Source: Exiguobacterium acetylicum
GTDB lineage: Bacteria > Bacillota > Bacilli > Exiguobacteriales > Exiguobacteriaceae
Direction: 5' to 3'
NCBI RefSeq assembly: GCF_022170825.1
Contig: NZ_CP081878.1
Span: 336,001-400,000 of the forward strand
DNA: 64,000 nucleotides
Positions 25,491-33,682 of this stretch are shown here, in pieces. Position 1 is the first letter of the stretch; each line of letters starts with the position of its first letter. Below the pieces are notes generated by a model. The model saw only the letters and a program-made list of their open reading frames with translations. It searched no databases and was not told where the DNA came from. Position numbers and translations under genes: made by a program.

Positions 25491-26325
25491 TCTGAAACAG
25501 GCTTACCAGCAACCACGCGTTCCAAAAGAACTCGATGCGATGATTGCCCAAGTCGAGCGCCGAATTCGTCCAGCGCGGACGAAACGATCTGTGTTGATCA
25601 CAGCTGCAGCCATCACGTTATTCGTCGGTGGTTTAAATAGTAATACGTCGTTTGCGGAGGCGATGGCGAAGGTACCCGTTCTTGGTCAACTAACTGAGAT
25701 CGTAACGATTGATTGGAAAGAGACGAAGACACAACAGTCGGCTGTTATCAAAGCACCACAAGTCACGTTACCGGATAAGGCGCTCGAGCAACAGCTGAAT
25801 GAAAAGTATATCGCGGAAGGTCAGGCATTATATGAAAAGTTCAAACAAGAGACGAACGGACAGGAAGGAGCATTTGCCGTCGATAGCCACTACGACGTCA
25901 AGACGGATACAGATGACTTGTTGTCGATCGGGCGAACCGTCACGGAGACACGGGCAAGTGCAGCGGAAAGCGTCCAGTACGATACGATCGATAAGAAACA
26001 ACAACTTGTCCTGACGTTACCGTCTTTGTTCAAGGATGACGGATATATCACGACGATCAGTGATTATCTAAAAGAAGAAATGCGTCGGCAAATGAAGGCA
26101 AATGAAGGAAAGGTCTACTTCGTCGAAGGAACACCGGACGTACCGAAAGATGAACAGTTCAAGCACATTTCAGCGAAGCAAAACTTCTATATTACAGAAG
26201 ATCACAAATTAGTCCTGTCGTTTGATGAGTACAGCATCGCTCCAGGATATATGGGTATCGTTGAGTTTAAGATTCCGACGTCAATTTTAAAAGACGATCT
26301 TGTCAGCTCGTCCTATATTCGTTGA
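25471..26325 (+). CDS. rsiV: Anti-sigma-V factor RsiV-like, membrane anchored
   Basis: A 284-residue protein, close to the 285 of Bacillus RsiV. It has a cytoplasmic N-terminal region of about 38 residues that would hold the sigma factor, one transmembrane segment (about 39-58), then an extracellular part with a DUF4179-like NTSFAEAMAKVPVLGQLTEIV linker. It ends in a DUF3298-type domain with FDEYSIAPGYMGIVEFKIP. Family knowledge: the DUF3298 part of RsiV binds lysozyme, which exposes it to signal peptidase and then to intramembrane cleavage, freeing SigV. It overlaps the sigma gene by 20 bases, ensuring coupled synthesis. No OatA-type gene follows here, unlike in Bacillus subtilis. Confidence 0.8.
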   Translation: MSKKLDDLKQAYQQPRVPKELDAMIAQVERRIRPARTKRSVLITAAAITLFVGGLNSNTSFAEAMAKVPVLGQLTEIVTIDWKETKTQQSAVIKAPQVTLPDKALEQQLNEKYIAEGQALYEKFKQETNGQEGAFAVDSHYDVKTDTDDLLSIGRTVTETRASAAESVQYDTIDKKQQLVLTLPSLFKDDGYITTISDYLKEEMRRQMKANEGKVYFVEGTPDVPKDEQFKHISAKQNFYITEDHKLVLSFDEYSIAPGYMGIVEFKIPTSILKDDLVSSSYIR

Positions 26326-26439
26326 TTGTCAGATTTTAAAAATCATTGACTTAGAATTGAAAAAAGGAAACAATTTCTAAAAATGACCTCTTATAATCAA
26401 AAGACGAATCGTTGTTTTTTGAAAAAAGGAGGAATCCCT

Positions 26440-26736
26440 ATGAAAAAATGGCGTCGGCTTGTACTCGCAGGTGTCGTCAGTATCGCATTAATCCATGTTC
26501 CAGCAGCTAGTGAAGCGGCGACAAGAGCAAAAGCCTTTAAGAACTGTACGGAAATGCAGAAGAAATATAAAGGTGGAGTCGCGAAAAAAGCGGGGCTAAA
26601 AAATCGGACCGGGTATGATAAGAACGGAAAACCAATCTACAAAGCAACAAAGTACAAAGCATACGTAAGCCTTGCGACATATAACTTAAACACGAAGAGC
26701 GACCGGGATAAAGACGGTATCGCGTGTGAACGTTAA
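26440..26736 (+). CDS. Secreted Excalibur-domain protein
   Basis: A 98-residue exported protein. A basic signal peptide (KKWRRLVLAGVVSIALIHVPAASEA) is followed by an Excalibur calcium-binding domain. The conserved Cys in FKNCTEMQKKYKGGV pairs with the C-terminal D-x-D-x-D-G-x-x-C-E loop (DRDKDGIACER), an EF-hand-like calcium site with a likely disulfide. ATG 26440 has a perfect AAAGGAGG; an upstream in-frame ATG at 26383 lacks one. It lies downstream of the sigV-rsiV pair with a gap of 114 bases. Whether it belongs to that regulon is open. A strong terminator ends it. Function of small Excalibur proteins is mostly unknown; a cell-wall role is plausible. Confidence 0.82.
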   Translation: MKKWRRLVLAGVVSIALIHVPAASEAATRAKAFKNCTEMQKKYKGGVAKKAGLKNRTGYDKNGKPIYKATKYKAYVSLATYNLNTKSDRDKDGIACER

Positions 26737-26741
26737 ATAAG

Positions 26742-26784
26742 AAAAGTAGTCTTTCTCGAGCGGGAGAAAGACTACTTTTTTGTA
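26742..26784 (+). terminator. Intrinsic terminator after Excalibur gene
   Basis: Perfect 16-bp stem AAAAGTAGTCTTTCTC/GAGAAAGACTACTTTT with six-base loop and T run. Confidence 0.92.
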
Positions 26785-26889
26785 GATATTAGATGTTCAT
26801 TTCAATTATGTAATCCTTGGAAAATGATTATGTATGATAGTGTTATAGCGATAAAAGACGACAAATATATGTTGAGTAGGAGGATTACT

Positions 26890-27069
26890 ATGCGAAAGCG
26901 AGATTATCTAATTTTCTTCATTCTATTTTTCATTCTGAATCTCATTAATTTCTTAGGCGCATTAGGTATACAGGATTTATTAGCAATCGTGGTTGTCGCT
27001 CTAATCGAAGCAGCTATAGCTGGAACGATTACGAATCTGTTTACCCGCATCTTTTTTAAGAAAAGCTGA
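26890..27069 (+). CDS. Small two-helix membrane protein (59 aa)
   Basis: ATG 26890 follows an AGGAGG ribosome site and gives 59 residues: a basic N-terminus (MRKRDY), helix one at about 7-27, helix two at about 30-50, and a basic tail (RIFFKKS). A longer reading from 26824 has no good ribosome site. No family recognised. It stands alone between two terminators, and ends 40 bases before the terminator shared with the convergent thioredoxin gene. Confidence 0.6.
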   Translation: MRKRDYLIFFILFFILNLINFLGALGIQDLLAIVVVALIEAAIAGTITNLFTRIFFKKS

Positions 27070-27109
27070 GAAGGATTGAAGTAGCACTCCAAATCAGATC
27101 AGTACATAA

Positions 27110-27143
27110 AAAATAACCTGACGCTGCGGCGCCAGGTTATTTT
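27110..27143. terminator. Bidirectional terminator
   Basis: AAAATAACCTG/CAGGTTATTTT stem with a G+C-rich apical part, between the convergent small membrane protein and thioredoxin genes. Confidence 0.88.
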
Positions 27144-27145
27144 GC

Positions 27146-27469
27146 TTAGTTAAAGTTTTGTTTCAGGAATGCTGTGACTTCTTCTGGTGTTTTGGCATTT
27201 GCACTGTGCAAGTGCGCCAGTTTTTCATTGTTTTTGAAGACGAGCAAGCTTGGGATCCCCATGACATCGTGGTTCGATGCGATTTCTGGGAACTCATCCT
27301 TGTCGATCGTATGGATTGGTAAGTGGTCGAACTGTGACTCGACGTCCGGCATGAAGTAATCCATCCGTTTGCAGTCTGGGCACCAATCTGCTTCGAACTT
27401 GATGATGACCGGTGCATCACTTGAAATCAATTCCTTGAATGTTTCTTCACTTTTAATGAATTCTGCCAT
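27146..27469 (-). CDS. Thioredoxin-family protein (YtpP-like)
   Basis: A 107-residue thioredoxin fold with active site Trp29-Cys30-Pro-Asp-Cys33 instead of the classical WCGPC, the cis-Pro in GIPSLLVF, and no signal peptide, so cytoplasmic. The WCPDC variant and length match the YtpP-type thioredoxin-like proteins of Bacillales, thought to act in thiol-disulfide exchange with low-molecular-weight thiols. The ribosome site GAGGAGG lies upstream of ATG 27469 (minus). It is a single gene bounded by a shared terminator. Confidence 0.85.
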   Translation of the reverse strand: MAEFIKSEETFKELISSDAPVIIKFEADWCPDCKRMDYFMPDVESQFDHLPIHTIDKDEFPEIASNHDVMGIPSLLVFKNNEKLAHLHSANAKTPEEVTAFLKQNFN

Positions 27470-27768
27470 TGTGAGAACTCCTCCTCTAGGTGTTGTACCT
27501 TTAGTCTACCGATTCCCTTCAGAACTTGCACGAATTATGTTCGTTAAAGAGTCTGACAAGTCAAAAAAGTTGGTTATTCTTTAAAATGATTTCACTGATT
27601 TTCTTTAAAAACGCCTCATGACTTGATGCATCTTGTTTTGGTTAAAGGAAACATTGTTGGACTTTTGTTAATTACCTAGTTCGAAACAAAATGATTTCTC
27701 TAGACCCACTCGATTTCCGACTGGTACGATGAGGTTTGCTAATCGCAGAGAAAGTGGGGGCGACGAGA
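27470..27768. other. 299-bp divergent intergenic region without gene
   Basis: Separates thioredoxin (minus) from the CDF exporter (plus). It is AT-rich in its centre. I looked for a yybP-ykoY manganese riboswitch and for MntR-like boxes and saw neither. A weak minus-strand promoter (TTGTCA-N16-TAATTC) for the thioredoxin gene is possible. Nothing else can be supported. Confidence 0.4.
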
Positions 27769-28638
27769 ATGGAACAGCAAAAATACGACAACCTAAAACG
27801 CGGCGAACGCGGTGCGATGATCAGTATCGCAGCCTATATTTTGTTATCATCTTTAAAATTAATCATTGGTTATACAGCGGACTCTGCGGCTCTCCGGGCG
27901 GATGGTTTGAACAACGCGACGGATATCATCGCTTCGATCGCTGTCTTAATCGGCTTACGGATCTCACAACGTCCAGCAGATGACGATCATAAGTACGGAC
28001 ACTGGAAAAGTGAGACGATTGCCTCGCTCGTAGCTTCCTTCATCATGATGGCAGTCGGTCTCCAAGTCTTGATCGATACGATCTCGACGTTATTCGAAGG
28101 CAAGCAAGAATCGCCTGATGTTCTTGCGGCGTATGTCGGAATTGGTTCAGCTCTCGTGATGTACTTCGTCTATCGTTACAATAAGAAGTTATCCGAGGAG
28201 ATTGAAAGCAAAGCCGTCATGGCAGCAGCGAAAGATAATCTATCCGATGCATGGGTCAGTGTCGGGACGACGATTGGGATCGTCGGATCACAGTTCGGTA
28301 TGCCCTGGCTTGATGTCGTGACAGCGATCATCGTCGGCTTCTTGATCTGTAAGACGGCGTGGGATATCTTTACGGAAGCGTCACACGAACTGACAGATGG
28401 CTTTGATGAAAAGAAACTGAAGATGTACGAAGATGTTATCTTCGATCTTGAAGGTGTCAAAGGCATCAAGTCCATCAAAGGACGTAACTACGGCAACAAT
28501 GAAGTCGTCGATGTCGTCATCCTCGTCAACTCGACCTTGAACATCCATCAAGCGCACGATATTGCGACACGTGTTGAGGATACGTTGACGGAAGAATACG
28601 GCGTTTATGATATCCATGTTCACGTCGAACCCGAATGA
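27769..28638 (+). CDS. Cation diffusion facilitator (CDF) metal exporter, probably Mn/Fe type
   Basis: A 289-residue CDF transporter. About six transmembrane helices occupy residues 15-205, then a cytoplasmic metal-sensing domain (about 210-289, ending YDIHVHVEPE). Metal-site motifs in the helices are ADGLNNATD (helix 2) and DNLSDA (helix 5). The latter has Asp where zinc-type CDFs have His, as in manganese exporters such as MneP/MneS. HKYGHWKSE follows helix 2. It exports a divalent metal in exchange for protons. ATG 27769 is preferred to an upstream TTG; the ribosome site (GTGGGGG) is modest. No regulator gene adjoins. The metal is inferred from the motif. Confidence 0.85.
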   Translation: MEQQKYDNLKRGERGAMISIAAYILLSSLKLIIGYTADSAALRADGLNNATDIIASIAVLIGLRISQRPADDDHKYGHWKSETIASLVASFIMMAVGLQVLIDTISTLFEGKQESPDVLAAYVGIGSALVMYFVYRYNKKLSEEIESKAVMAAAKDNLSDAWVSVGTTIGIVGSQFGMPWLDVVTAIIVGFLICKTAWDIFTEASHELTDGFDEKKLKMYEDVIFDLEGVKGIKSIKGRNYGNNEVVDVVILVNSTLNIHQAHDIATRVEDTLTEEYGVYDIHVHVEPE

Positions 28639-28642
28639 ATTC

Positions 28643-28686
28643 AAAAACGTCTTTTCTACGCTAACTGTAGAAAAGACGTTTTTTTA
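28643..28686. terminator. Bidirectional terminator after CDF gene
   Basis: Perfect 17-bp stem AAAAACGTCTTTTCTAC/GTAGAAAAGACGTTTTT, loop of seven, T tail. Overlaps the end of the convergent ASCH gene. Confidence 0.92.
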
Positions 28687-29025
28687 TAGCAATAACTCGA
28701 TGTGAAGAGCCAGTGCTCCGTACTGTTGCTCGGCTTCGGGCGAATAGATTGTATAAGTAGATGTTACGAGTTCATCGATCGACCAACCGACGCAGTCGAT
28801 ATCTTCATTTGGGGTATGTTCGTAAAGCGCTCGGAAATCAGGAAAGACCTCCCGTTTTGTCACCTGGACGAGTAGTGTCTCACTCGTTTCCGTATGGGTG
28901 AACTGGATCTGATCACCGACTTGTACCTGTTGGCGTTTTGGATCATTGAGTCGAATTTCGACCGTTTTCAGCCCCTGTTTAATTGAGCGAAACGGTACTT
29001 CGTATAAGCCCATCTCATGTCTCAT
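28684..29025 (-). CDS. ASCH-domain protein
   Basis: A 113-residue single-domain ASCH (PUA-like beta-barrel) protein. It has the typical opening GLYEVPFRSIKQGLKTVEIRLNDPKRQQVQVGDQIQF, with the conserved E-x-R-L strand and the V-G-D-x-I turn. The C-terminus is YSPEAEQQYGALALHIEL. ASCH proteins bind RNA or modified nucleosides; some are amidohydrolases acting on N4-acetylcytidine, but those are usually about 100 residues with a specific Lys/Thr/Glu set that I cannot confirm here. Start ATG 29025 (minus) with a GGAG-type ribosome site. Monocistronic, divergent from the MarR operon. Confidence 0.8.
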   Translation of the reverse strand: MRHEMGLYEVPFRSIKQGLKTVEIRLNDPKRQQVQVGDQIQFTHTETSETLLVQVTKREVFPDFRALYEHTPNEDIDCVGWSIDELVTSTYTIYSPEAEQQYGALALHIELLL

Positions 29026-29089
29026 CTATTTCCACTCCTTCTCTACAAAAGCATAGCAAAACTATGTGATTTTTCACATTGCCTTTTCG

Positions 29090-29118
29090 TTGACAACTAG
29101 AAATAATCGGCGTATTTT
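29090..29118 (+). promoter_or_regulatory. Sigma-A promoter of the MarR-ABC exporter operon
   Basis: TTGACA (29090-29095), 17-base spacer, TATTTT (29113-29118), about 60 bases before the marR-type start. The GTTC-N5-GAAC repeat further downstream (in TTGTTCTTTTTGGAACGA) is a possible operator. Confidence 0.65.
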
Positions 29119-29180
29119 AATTCATATAAGTAATTGTTCTTTTTGGAACGATTCGAAATGGAACAAGGAGGCGAAACAAG

Positions 29181-29666
29181 ATGGATCAAACGGAAACGAC
29201 CCGTTCGACAGCGATGATGCAGTCGTTTTGGAACGTGCAACGGCACCTCGTCCGAGCAGCACACCAGACGGCACAGGAAAACGGACTTAGTTTACCGCAA
29301 TTTCATAGCTTGATGACGATTGCGCCACGTGGACCGATCTCGCAAAAAGCGCTGGCGACACATACGCATTTACCGAAAAGTACACTCAGTCAGTCGATCG
29401 AAGGTTTAGTGCAGTCCGGTTGGGTCATTCGGGAGACGAATCCTGACAATCGACGAGAAGTCGTCCTATCGCTCAGTGATCAGGGGCAACAATTCGTGAC
29501 GGAGATTCAAGAACAAGAGAAGGGGATGCAACGTCAACTCGAACAGGTCCTTGAGACGATTGATCAAGAGGTGTTCGACCAGATGCTTGCGACGCATGCT
29601 CAGATTGCGGAAGGCATCGGACGTATCTTACAGCCCGAAATGAAAGGAGGATGCACGGATGATTAA
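29181..29666 (+). CDS. MarR-family regulator of the adjacent ABC exporter
   Basis: A 161-residue winged-helix regulator of the MarR family. The recognition region is GPISQKALATHTHLPKSTLSQSIEGLVQSGWVIRETNPDNRREVVLSLSDQG (about residues 50-100), including the wing sequence DNRREV. It overlaps the first exporter gene by eight bases, so it is the first cistron of a marR-abc-abc operon and probably an autorepressor that is relieved by the exporter's substrates. AAGGAGG lies upstream of ATG 29181. The arrangement resembles multidrug exporter operons of Bacillales. Confidence 0.88.
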   Translation: MDQTETTRSTAMMQSFWNVQRHLVRAAHQTAQENGLSLPQFHSLMTIAPRGPISQKALATHTHLPKSTLSQSIEGLVQSGWVIRETNPDNRREVVLSLSDQGQQFVTEIQEQEKGMQRQLEQVLETIDQEVFDQMLATHAQIAEGIGRILQPEMKGGCTDD

Positions 29667-31383
29667 GTTACTCAAACGGTTGACGGCTTATAAATGGGCG
29701 GTCCTTGCTGTCCTCGTCCTTGTATTCGCACAATCGATGTCTGATCTCTATTTGCCGACACTGATGGCAGACATCATTGACAAAGGTGTCGTCACCGGCG
29801 ATACCGCCTACATTTGGAAGATTGGTGCCGTCATGCTCGGAATTACCGGCATCGGAGCGTTAGCCGCAGTTGCCGCTAGTTATTATTCGTCGAAGGCATC
29901 GATGGGGCTCGGACGGGATATTCGCCGCCAAGTCTTCAATCACGTCGAACGGTTCTCCCTGCAAGAGTTTGATCAAGTCGGAACGGCGTCACTGATTACG
30001 CGGACGACGAACGATATCACACAAGTCCAACAAGTCGTCATCATGATGTTACGGATGGTCGTCAGTGCCCCGATCATGTTCATCGGTGGATTGATCATGG
30101 CCGTTTCAAAAGACGCGAAACTCTCGCTCGTCATTGTCGCAGCGATGCCAGTCCTTGTGCTTTCGATTCTGTTGATTCTCTGGAAAGGGGTTCCGTTGTT
30201 CGGAAAGGTTCAAAAACGACTTGATCGTTTGAACCTCGTCCTGCGGGAAAACCTGACTGGGATTCGTGTCATCCGTGCCTTTAACCGGGAACGAGATGAA
30301 CAAGTTCGGTTAACGAAAGCAAACGCGGATTTGACAGAAGTCTCGATCAAGGTCAATAAAATCATGGCCTTCTTGATGCCAGTCATGATGCTCGTCATGA
30401 ACTTGACGGTCGTCGGTGTCATTTGGTTCGGTGGCATCCGGATCGACAATGGTGGTATGCAAATCGGGGACTTGATGGCGTTCATCCAATACGTCATGCA
30501 AATCATGTTCGCTCTCGTCATGGCGTCTGTTATGTTCGTCATGATTCCGCGAGCAGCGGTCTCGGCGAAACGGATCAACGAAGTGCTTGAAATGACACCA
30601 ACGATGATAGATCAAGGCACACAAACTGCTGATCGTGAAAGAGGAACGCTCGTCTTTGATCGCGTCACATTCCGTTACCCAGGAGCTGAGACACCGGTCT
30701 TATCTGATATCAGTTTTGCAGCGCGACCAGGTGAAGTAACGGCTGTCATCGGGGGTACCGGATCAGGGAAATCAACACTCGTCAATTTGATTCCTCGTTT
30801 TTATGACGTGACGGAAGGCAGTATCCGCGTCAACGGTGTTGATAGCCAAGATGTACCGCAAGAGGAACTGCGATCGAAAATCGGCTTCGTTCCTCAAAAA
30901 GCATTACTGTTCACGGGGACGATTTCAGAAAACATCCGCTTCGGGAAAGAAGATGCAACAGACGAAGAAGTCGCGCATGCAGCACACATCGCACAAGCAA
31001 CCGACTTTATCGAGCGGATGCCAGATGGTTACGACGCGCGGATTGAACAGGGTGGATCGAACGTCTCTGGTGGGCAGAAACAACGGTTGTCAATTGCCCG
31101 AGCCCTCGTTCGTCGACCGGACTTGTATGTCTTTGACGACAGTTTTTCAGCACTCGACTTCAAGACCGATGCGGCCCTTCGGAAAGCGTTACGGGAAGAA
31201 ACACGTGAAGCCACGGTCTTGATCGTTGCTCAGCGTGTCAGCACCGTCATTGATGCCGATCAAATCATCGTCCTTGATGAAGGAAAAGTCGCCGGAATCG
31301 GCACACATGATGAGTTGTTTGCGAACAACGCCGTCTATCAGGAAATCGTTAAGTCACAACTATCAGAGGAGGAAATCGCATGA
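29659..31383 (+). CDS. Heterodimeric ABC multidrug exporter, half with degenerate ATPase site
   Basis: A 574-residue ABC exporter half-transporter. The six-helix transmembrane domain spans about 1-310 and the nucleotide-binding domain about 330-570 (Walker A GGTGSGKS, signature NVSGGQKQR). Two catalytic positions deviate. The Walker B is LYVFDD with Asp494 in place of the usual Glu, and the switch His is Gln525 (IVAQRVST). This marks it as the degenerate partner of a heterodimer such as BmrC/TmrA-type proteins. The stop overlaps the next gene's ATG (ATGA), giving one-to-one coupled synthesis with the consensus-site partner. Likely role: drug or lipid efflux. Substrate unknown. Confidence 0.9.
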   Translation: MIKLLKRLTAYKWAVLAVLVLVFAQSMSDLYLPTLMADIIDKGVVTGDTAYIWKIGAVMLGITGIGALAAVAASYYSSKASMGLGRDIRRQVFNHVERFSLQEFDQVGTASLITRTTNDITQVQQVVIMMLRMVVSAPIMFIGGLIMAVSKDAKLSLVIVAAMPVLVLSILLILWKGVPLFGKVQKRLDRLNLVLRENLTGIRVIRAFNRERDEQVRLTKANADLTEVSIKVNKIMAFLMPVMMLVMNLTVVGVIWFGGIRIDNGGMQIGDLMAFIQYVMQIMFALVMASVMFVMIPRAAVSAKRINEVLEMTPTMIDQGTQTADRERGTLVFDRVTFRYPGAETPVLSDISFAARPGEVTAVIGGTGSGKSTLVNLIPRFYDVTEGSIRVNGVDSQDVPQEELRSKIGFVPQKALLFTGTISENIRFGKEDATDEEVAHAAHIAQATDFIERMPDGYDARIEQGGSNVSGGQKQRLSIARALVRRPDLYVFDDSFSALDFKTDAALRKALREETREATVLIVAQRVSTVIDADQIIVLDEGKVAGIGTHDELFANNAVYQEIVKSQLSEEEIA

Positions 31384-33236
31384 GTGAGAAAAAACGACCT
31401 GCCGGCGGTCCTCCGCCTGGTGGTCCCGGTGGCGGAAATATGATGATGCTTGGTGAGAAACCAAAAGATTTCAAAGCGACGTTTCGACGCCTGCTTCGGT
31501 ATCTGCGTCCTCGCCGGACAGCACTGATCGGTGTCTTTTTAGCCGCGATCCTCAGTACAGTCTTTATGATTGCTGGTCCAAAAATCATGGGAACGGCGAT
31601 CACCGAATTGTTTGAAGGCGCCTATGCGAAGTTTCAAGGTGTACCAGGAGCGGCAATTGATTTCACGAAAATCGGACAGATCCTCTTGTGGCTGGCTGGA
31701 CTTTATGTCATCAGTAGTCTGTTCAATTACTTGCAACAGTATTTGATGTCGGGCATTGCTCAAAAAACAGTCTATGATTTACGTGAGGACGTCAACCATA
31801 AGCTCGAACGCCTGCCATTAAAATACTACGATGGTCGTCCGAACGGGGAGACGCTCAGCCGTGTGACGAACGATATCGATACGATCGGCAGTACGTTACA
31901 ACAAAGTGTGACATCGTTCATCACCTCAATCGTGACAATCGTCGGGATTCTGATCATGATGTTGACGATCAGTCCGCTGTTAACACTGATTTCGCTCGTT
32001 TCGTTGCCGGTTTCAATCTTTGCGATCCGACCGATTTTGAAACGTTCTCAAAAGTATTTTGCCGACCAACAACGGACACTTGGCCAATTGAACGGACACG
32101 TCGAAGAGATGTATACCGGACACTCGGTCGTCAAAGCGTTCGGACATGAACGCAAAGCGGTCGAACAGTTCGATGCCGTCAACGAAGAATTGTATGAAGC
32201 AGGGCGTAAAGCGCAGTTCATCTCCGGGATCATCATGCCGATGATGATGTTCATCGGGAATATCAGTTACGTCCTGATCAGTATCGTCGGTGGGATTCTC
32301 GTCACACAACGAGCCATCTCAATTGGGGATATTCAAGCGTTCATCACCTATACACGCCAGTTCACGCAACCGATCACACAGACGGCGAATATCGCAAATA
32401 TCGTCCAATCGACGGTCGCAGCGGCGGAACGGGTCTTTGAATTACTGGACGAAGAAGAAGAGATTAAAGAAATGACGACCCATCGTCTAGAGAAAGCAGA
32501 TGGGGCTGTTGCGTTCGAACACGTTGATTTCGGTTATGGCAATGATCTCTTGATCGAGGACATGAACATCGATGTTGCACCGGGACAAACCGTTGCAATC
32601 GTCGGACCGACGGGTGCCGGTAAGACAACGATGATCAATCTATTGATGCGTTTTTATGAATTAAACGGTGGTACGATCCGAATTGACGGTATCGATACCC
32701 GCGAGATGTCACGCGAAGACTTACGGACGACGTTCGGCATGGTCTTACAAGATACGTGGCTCTTCAACGGTACGATTCGAGACAATCTTGCTTACGGTAA
32801 GAGTGGAACGACCGAAGAAGAAATCATTGCGGCAGCGAAGACCGCCCATGCCGATCACTTCATTCGGACGTTGCCGGACGGGTACGATACCGTCTTGAAT
32901 GAGGAAGCTTCGAACATCTCTCAAGGTCAGAAGCAATTGTTGACGATCGCTCGGGCCGTTCTTGCTGATCCTCCAATCATGATTCTCGACGAAGCGACCT
33001 CTAGTGTCGATACACGGACGGAAGTCTTTATCCAGCAAGCGATGCGTCGCTTGATGGAAGGGCGGACAAGTTTCGTCATTGCCCATCGTCTGTCGACGAT
33101 CAAGGATGCCGATTTGATTCTCGTCATGAATCAAGGGCGTGTCATCGAGCAGGGCACACATGAAGAATTGCTTGAGGCAGATGGTTTTTATGCGGATCTG
33201 TACAACAGTCAATTCTCTGAAAAGGAAGTTGTTTAA
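31380..33236 (+). CDS. Heterodimeric ABC multidrug exporter, catalytically canonical half
   Basis: A 618-residue half-transporter. A Pro/Gly-rich N-terminal tail (RPAGGPPPGGPGGG) precedes the transmembrane domain (about 40-340) and nucleotide-binding domain (about 360-600). It keeps Walker A GPTGAGKT, Walker B ILDE with catalytic Glu538, and the switch His in FVIAHRLSTI. Its signature is altered to ISQGQKQ; in the dimer this signature faces the Walker A of the degenerate partner, so all deviations fall in the same composite site. It begins within the stop of its partner and ends at a terminator. It resembles the BmrD/TmrB side of such exporters. Confidence 0.9.
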   Translation: MSEKKRPAGGPPPGGPGGGNMMMLGEKPKDFKATFRRLLRYLRPRRTALIGVFLAAILSTVFMIAGPKIMGTAITELFEGAYAKFQGVPGAAIDFTKIGQILLWLAGLYVISSLFNYLQQYLMSGIAQKTVYDLREDVNHKLERLPLKYYDGRPNGETLSRVTNDIDTIGSTLQQSVTSFITSIVTIVGILIMMLTISPLLTLISLVSLPVSIFAIRPILKRSQKYFADQQRTLGQLNGHVEEMYTGHSVVKAFGHERKAVEQFDAVNEELYEAGRKAQFISGIIMPMMMFIGNISYVLISIVGGILVTQRAISIGDIQAFITYTRQFTQPITQTANIANIVQSTVAAAERVFELLDEEEEIKEMTTHRLEKADGAVAFEHVDFGYGNDLLIEDMNIDVAPGQTVAIVGPTGAGKTTMINLLMRFYELNGGTIRIDGIDTREMSREDLRTTFGMVLQDTWLFNGTIRDNLAYGKSGTTEEEIIAAAKTAHADHFIRTLPDGYDTVLNEEASNISQGQKQLLTIARAVLADPPIMILDEATSSVDTRTEVFIQQAMRRLMEGRTSFVIAHRLSTIKDADLILVMNQGRVIEQGTHEELLEADGFYADLYNSQFSEKEVV

Positions 33237-33242
33237 ATTAGT

Positions 33243-33277
33243 GCAGTGTCGTCTTTTAGACGATGCTGCTTTTTTTG
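33243..33277 (+). terminator. Terminator after ABC exporter operon
   Basis: GCAGTGTCGTC/GACGATGCTGC stem with two G-U pairs and a five-base loop, then eight Ts. Confidence 0.88.
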
Positions 33278-33289
33278 CGTGCATTTTTC

Positions 33290-33318
33290 TTGAACTTATA
33301 TACGGTAGGGGGTATATT
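33290..33318 (+). promoter_or_regulatory. Promoter with CstR-type operator in its spacer
   Basis: TTGAAC (33290-33295), 17-base spacer, TATATT (33313-33318). The 16-mer ATACGGTAGGGGGTAT (33300-33315) has the ATAC-N8-GTAT pattern seen before cstR at 44042, so the rhodanese-cstB genes here are probably repressed by CstR. Confidence 0.7.
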
Positions 33319-33366
33319 GAATTCAACAATTCAACAGCCGAGAGGCATCTACTAGGAGGAATCTTG

Positions 33367-33660
33367 ATGAAACAGATGACGACAGAACAATTACAGCAGA
33401 CGTTAACCGAAAGCACAATCCAATTGATTGATGTTCGTGAATCGCATGAGTACGAAAGTGGACATATCGCTGAAGCAAAAAATGTCCCGTTATCCGAGTT
33501 GACAGAACGGACGGATGAACTCGACGCGTCACGACCGGTCCATATCATTTGTCTATCTGGTGGTCGCAGCATGAATGCAGCGATGTACCTGGATCAAGCA
33601 GGATTCGATGTGACGAATGTCAGCGGCGGCATGATGAGTTACGAAGGAACAATCGTTTAA
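33367..33660 (+). CDS. Single-domain rhodanese
   Basis: A 97-residue rhodanese-fold sulfurtransferase with the active-site loop Cys62-L-S-G-G-R-S, matching the C-x2-G-x-R pattern that carries a cysteine persulfide. It has no signal peptide or membrane helix and is cytoplasmic. It starts at ATG 33367 after an AGGAGG; longer readings run back through the promoter. It is 22 bases upstream of the cstB-like gene and shares its operator-bearing promoter. It should relay sulfane sulfur to or from the persulfide dioxygenase. Paralogous to the rhodanese at 45329, with which it shares the MKxMT start and the GGMMSYEG end. Confidence 0.88.
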   Translation: MKQMTTEQLQQTLTESTIQLIDVRESHEYESGHIAEAKNVPLSELTERTDELDASRPVHIICLSGGRSMNAAMYLDQAGFDVTNVSGGMMSYEGTIV

Positions 33661-33661
33661 T

Positions 33662-33677
33662 ATACAATAGGGGGTAT
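33662..33677. promoter_or_regulatory. Second CstR-type operator, overlapping the cstB ribosome site
   Basis: ATACAATAGGGGGTAT fits ATAC-N8-GTAT. It lies between the rhodanese stop and the cstB-like start, and its AGGGGG is also the only visible ribosome-binding sequence. Confidence 0.5.
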
Positions 33678-33682
33678 ATAGG

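Noticed and set aside
27470-27768. Manganese riboswitch (yybP-ykoY) before the CDF exporter
   Set aside because: The conserved loop sequences of that riboswitch could not be found in the intergenic region.
28684-29025. Assignment of the ASCH protein as an N4-acetylcytidine amidohydrolase
   Set aside because: The specific catalytic residue set could not be confirmed from the sequence by eye.
30210-30624. Long minus-strand frames within the ABC exporter genes
   Set aside because: Translations are Asp/His/Arg- or Met/Arg-rich low-complexity shadows of the forward genes; no start signals.
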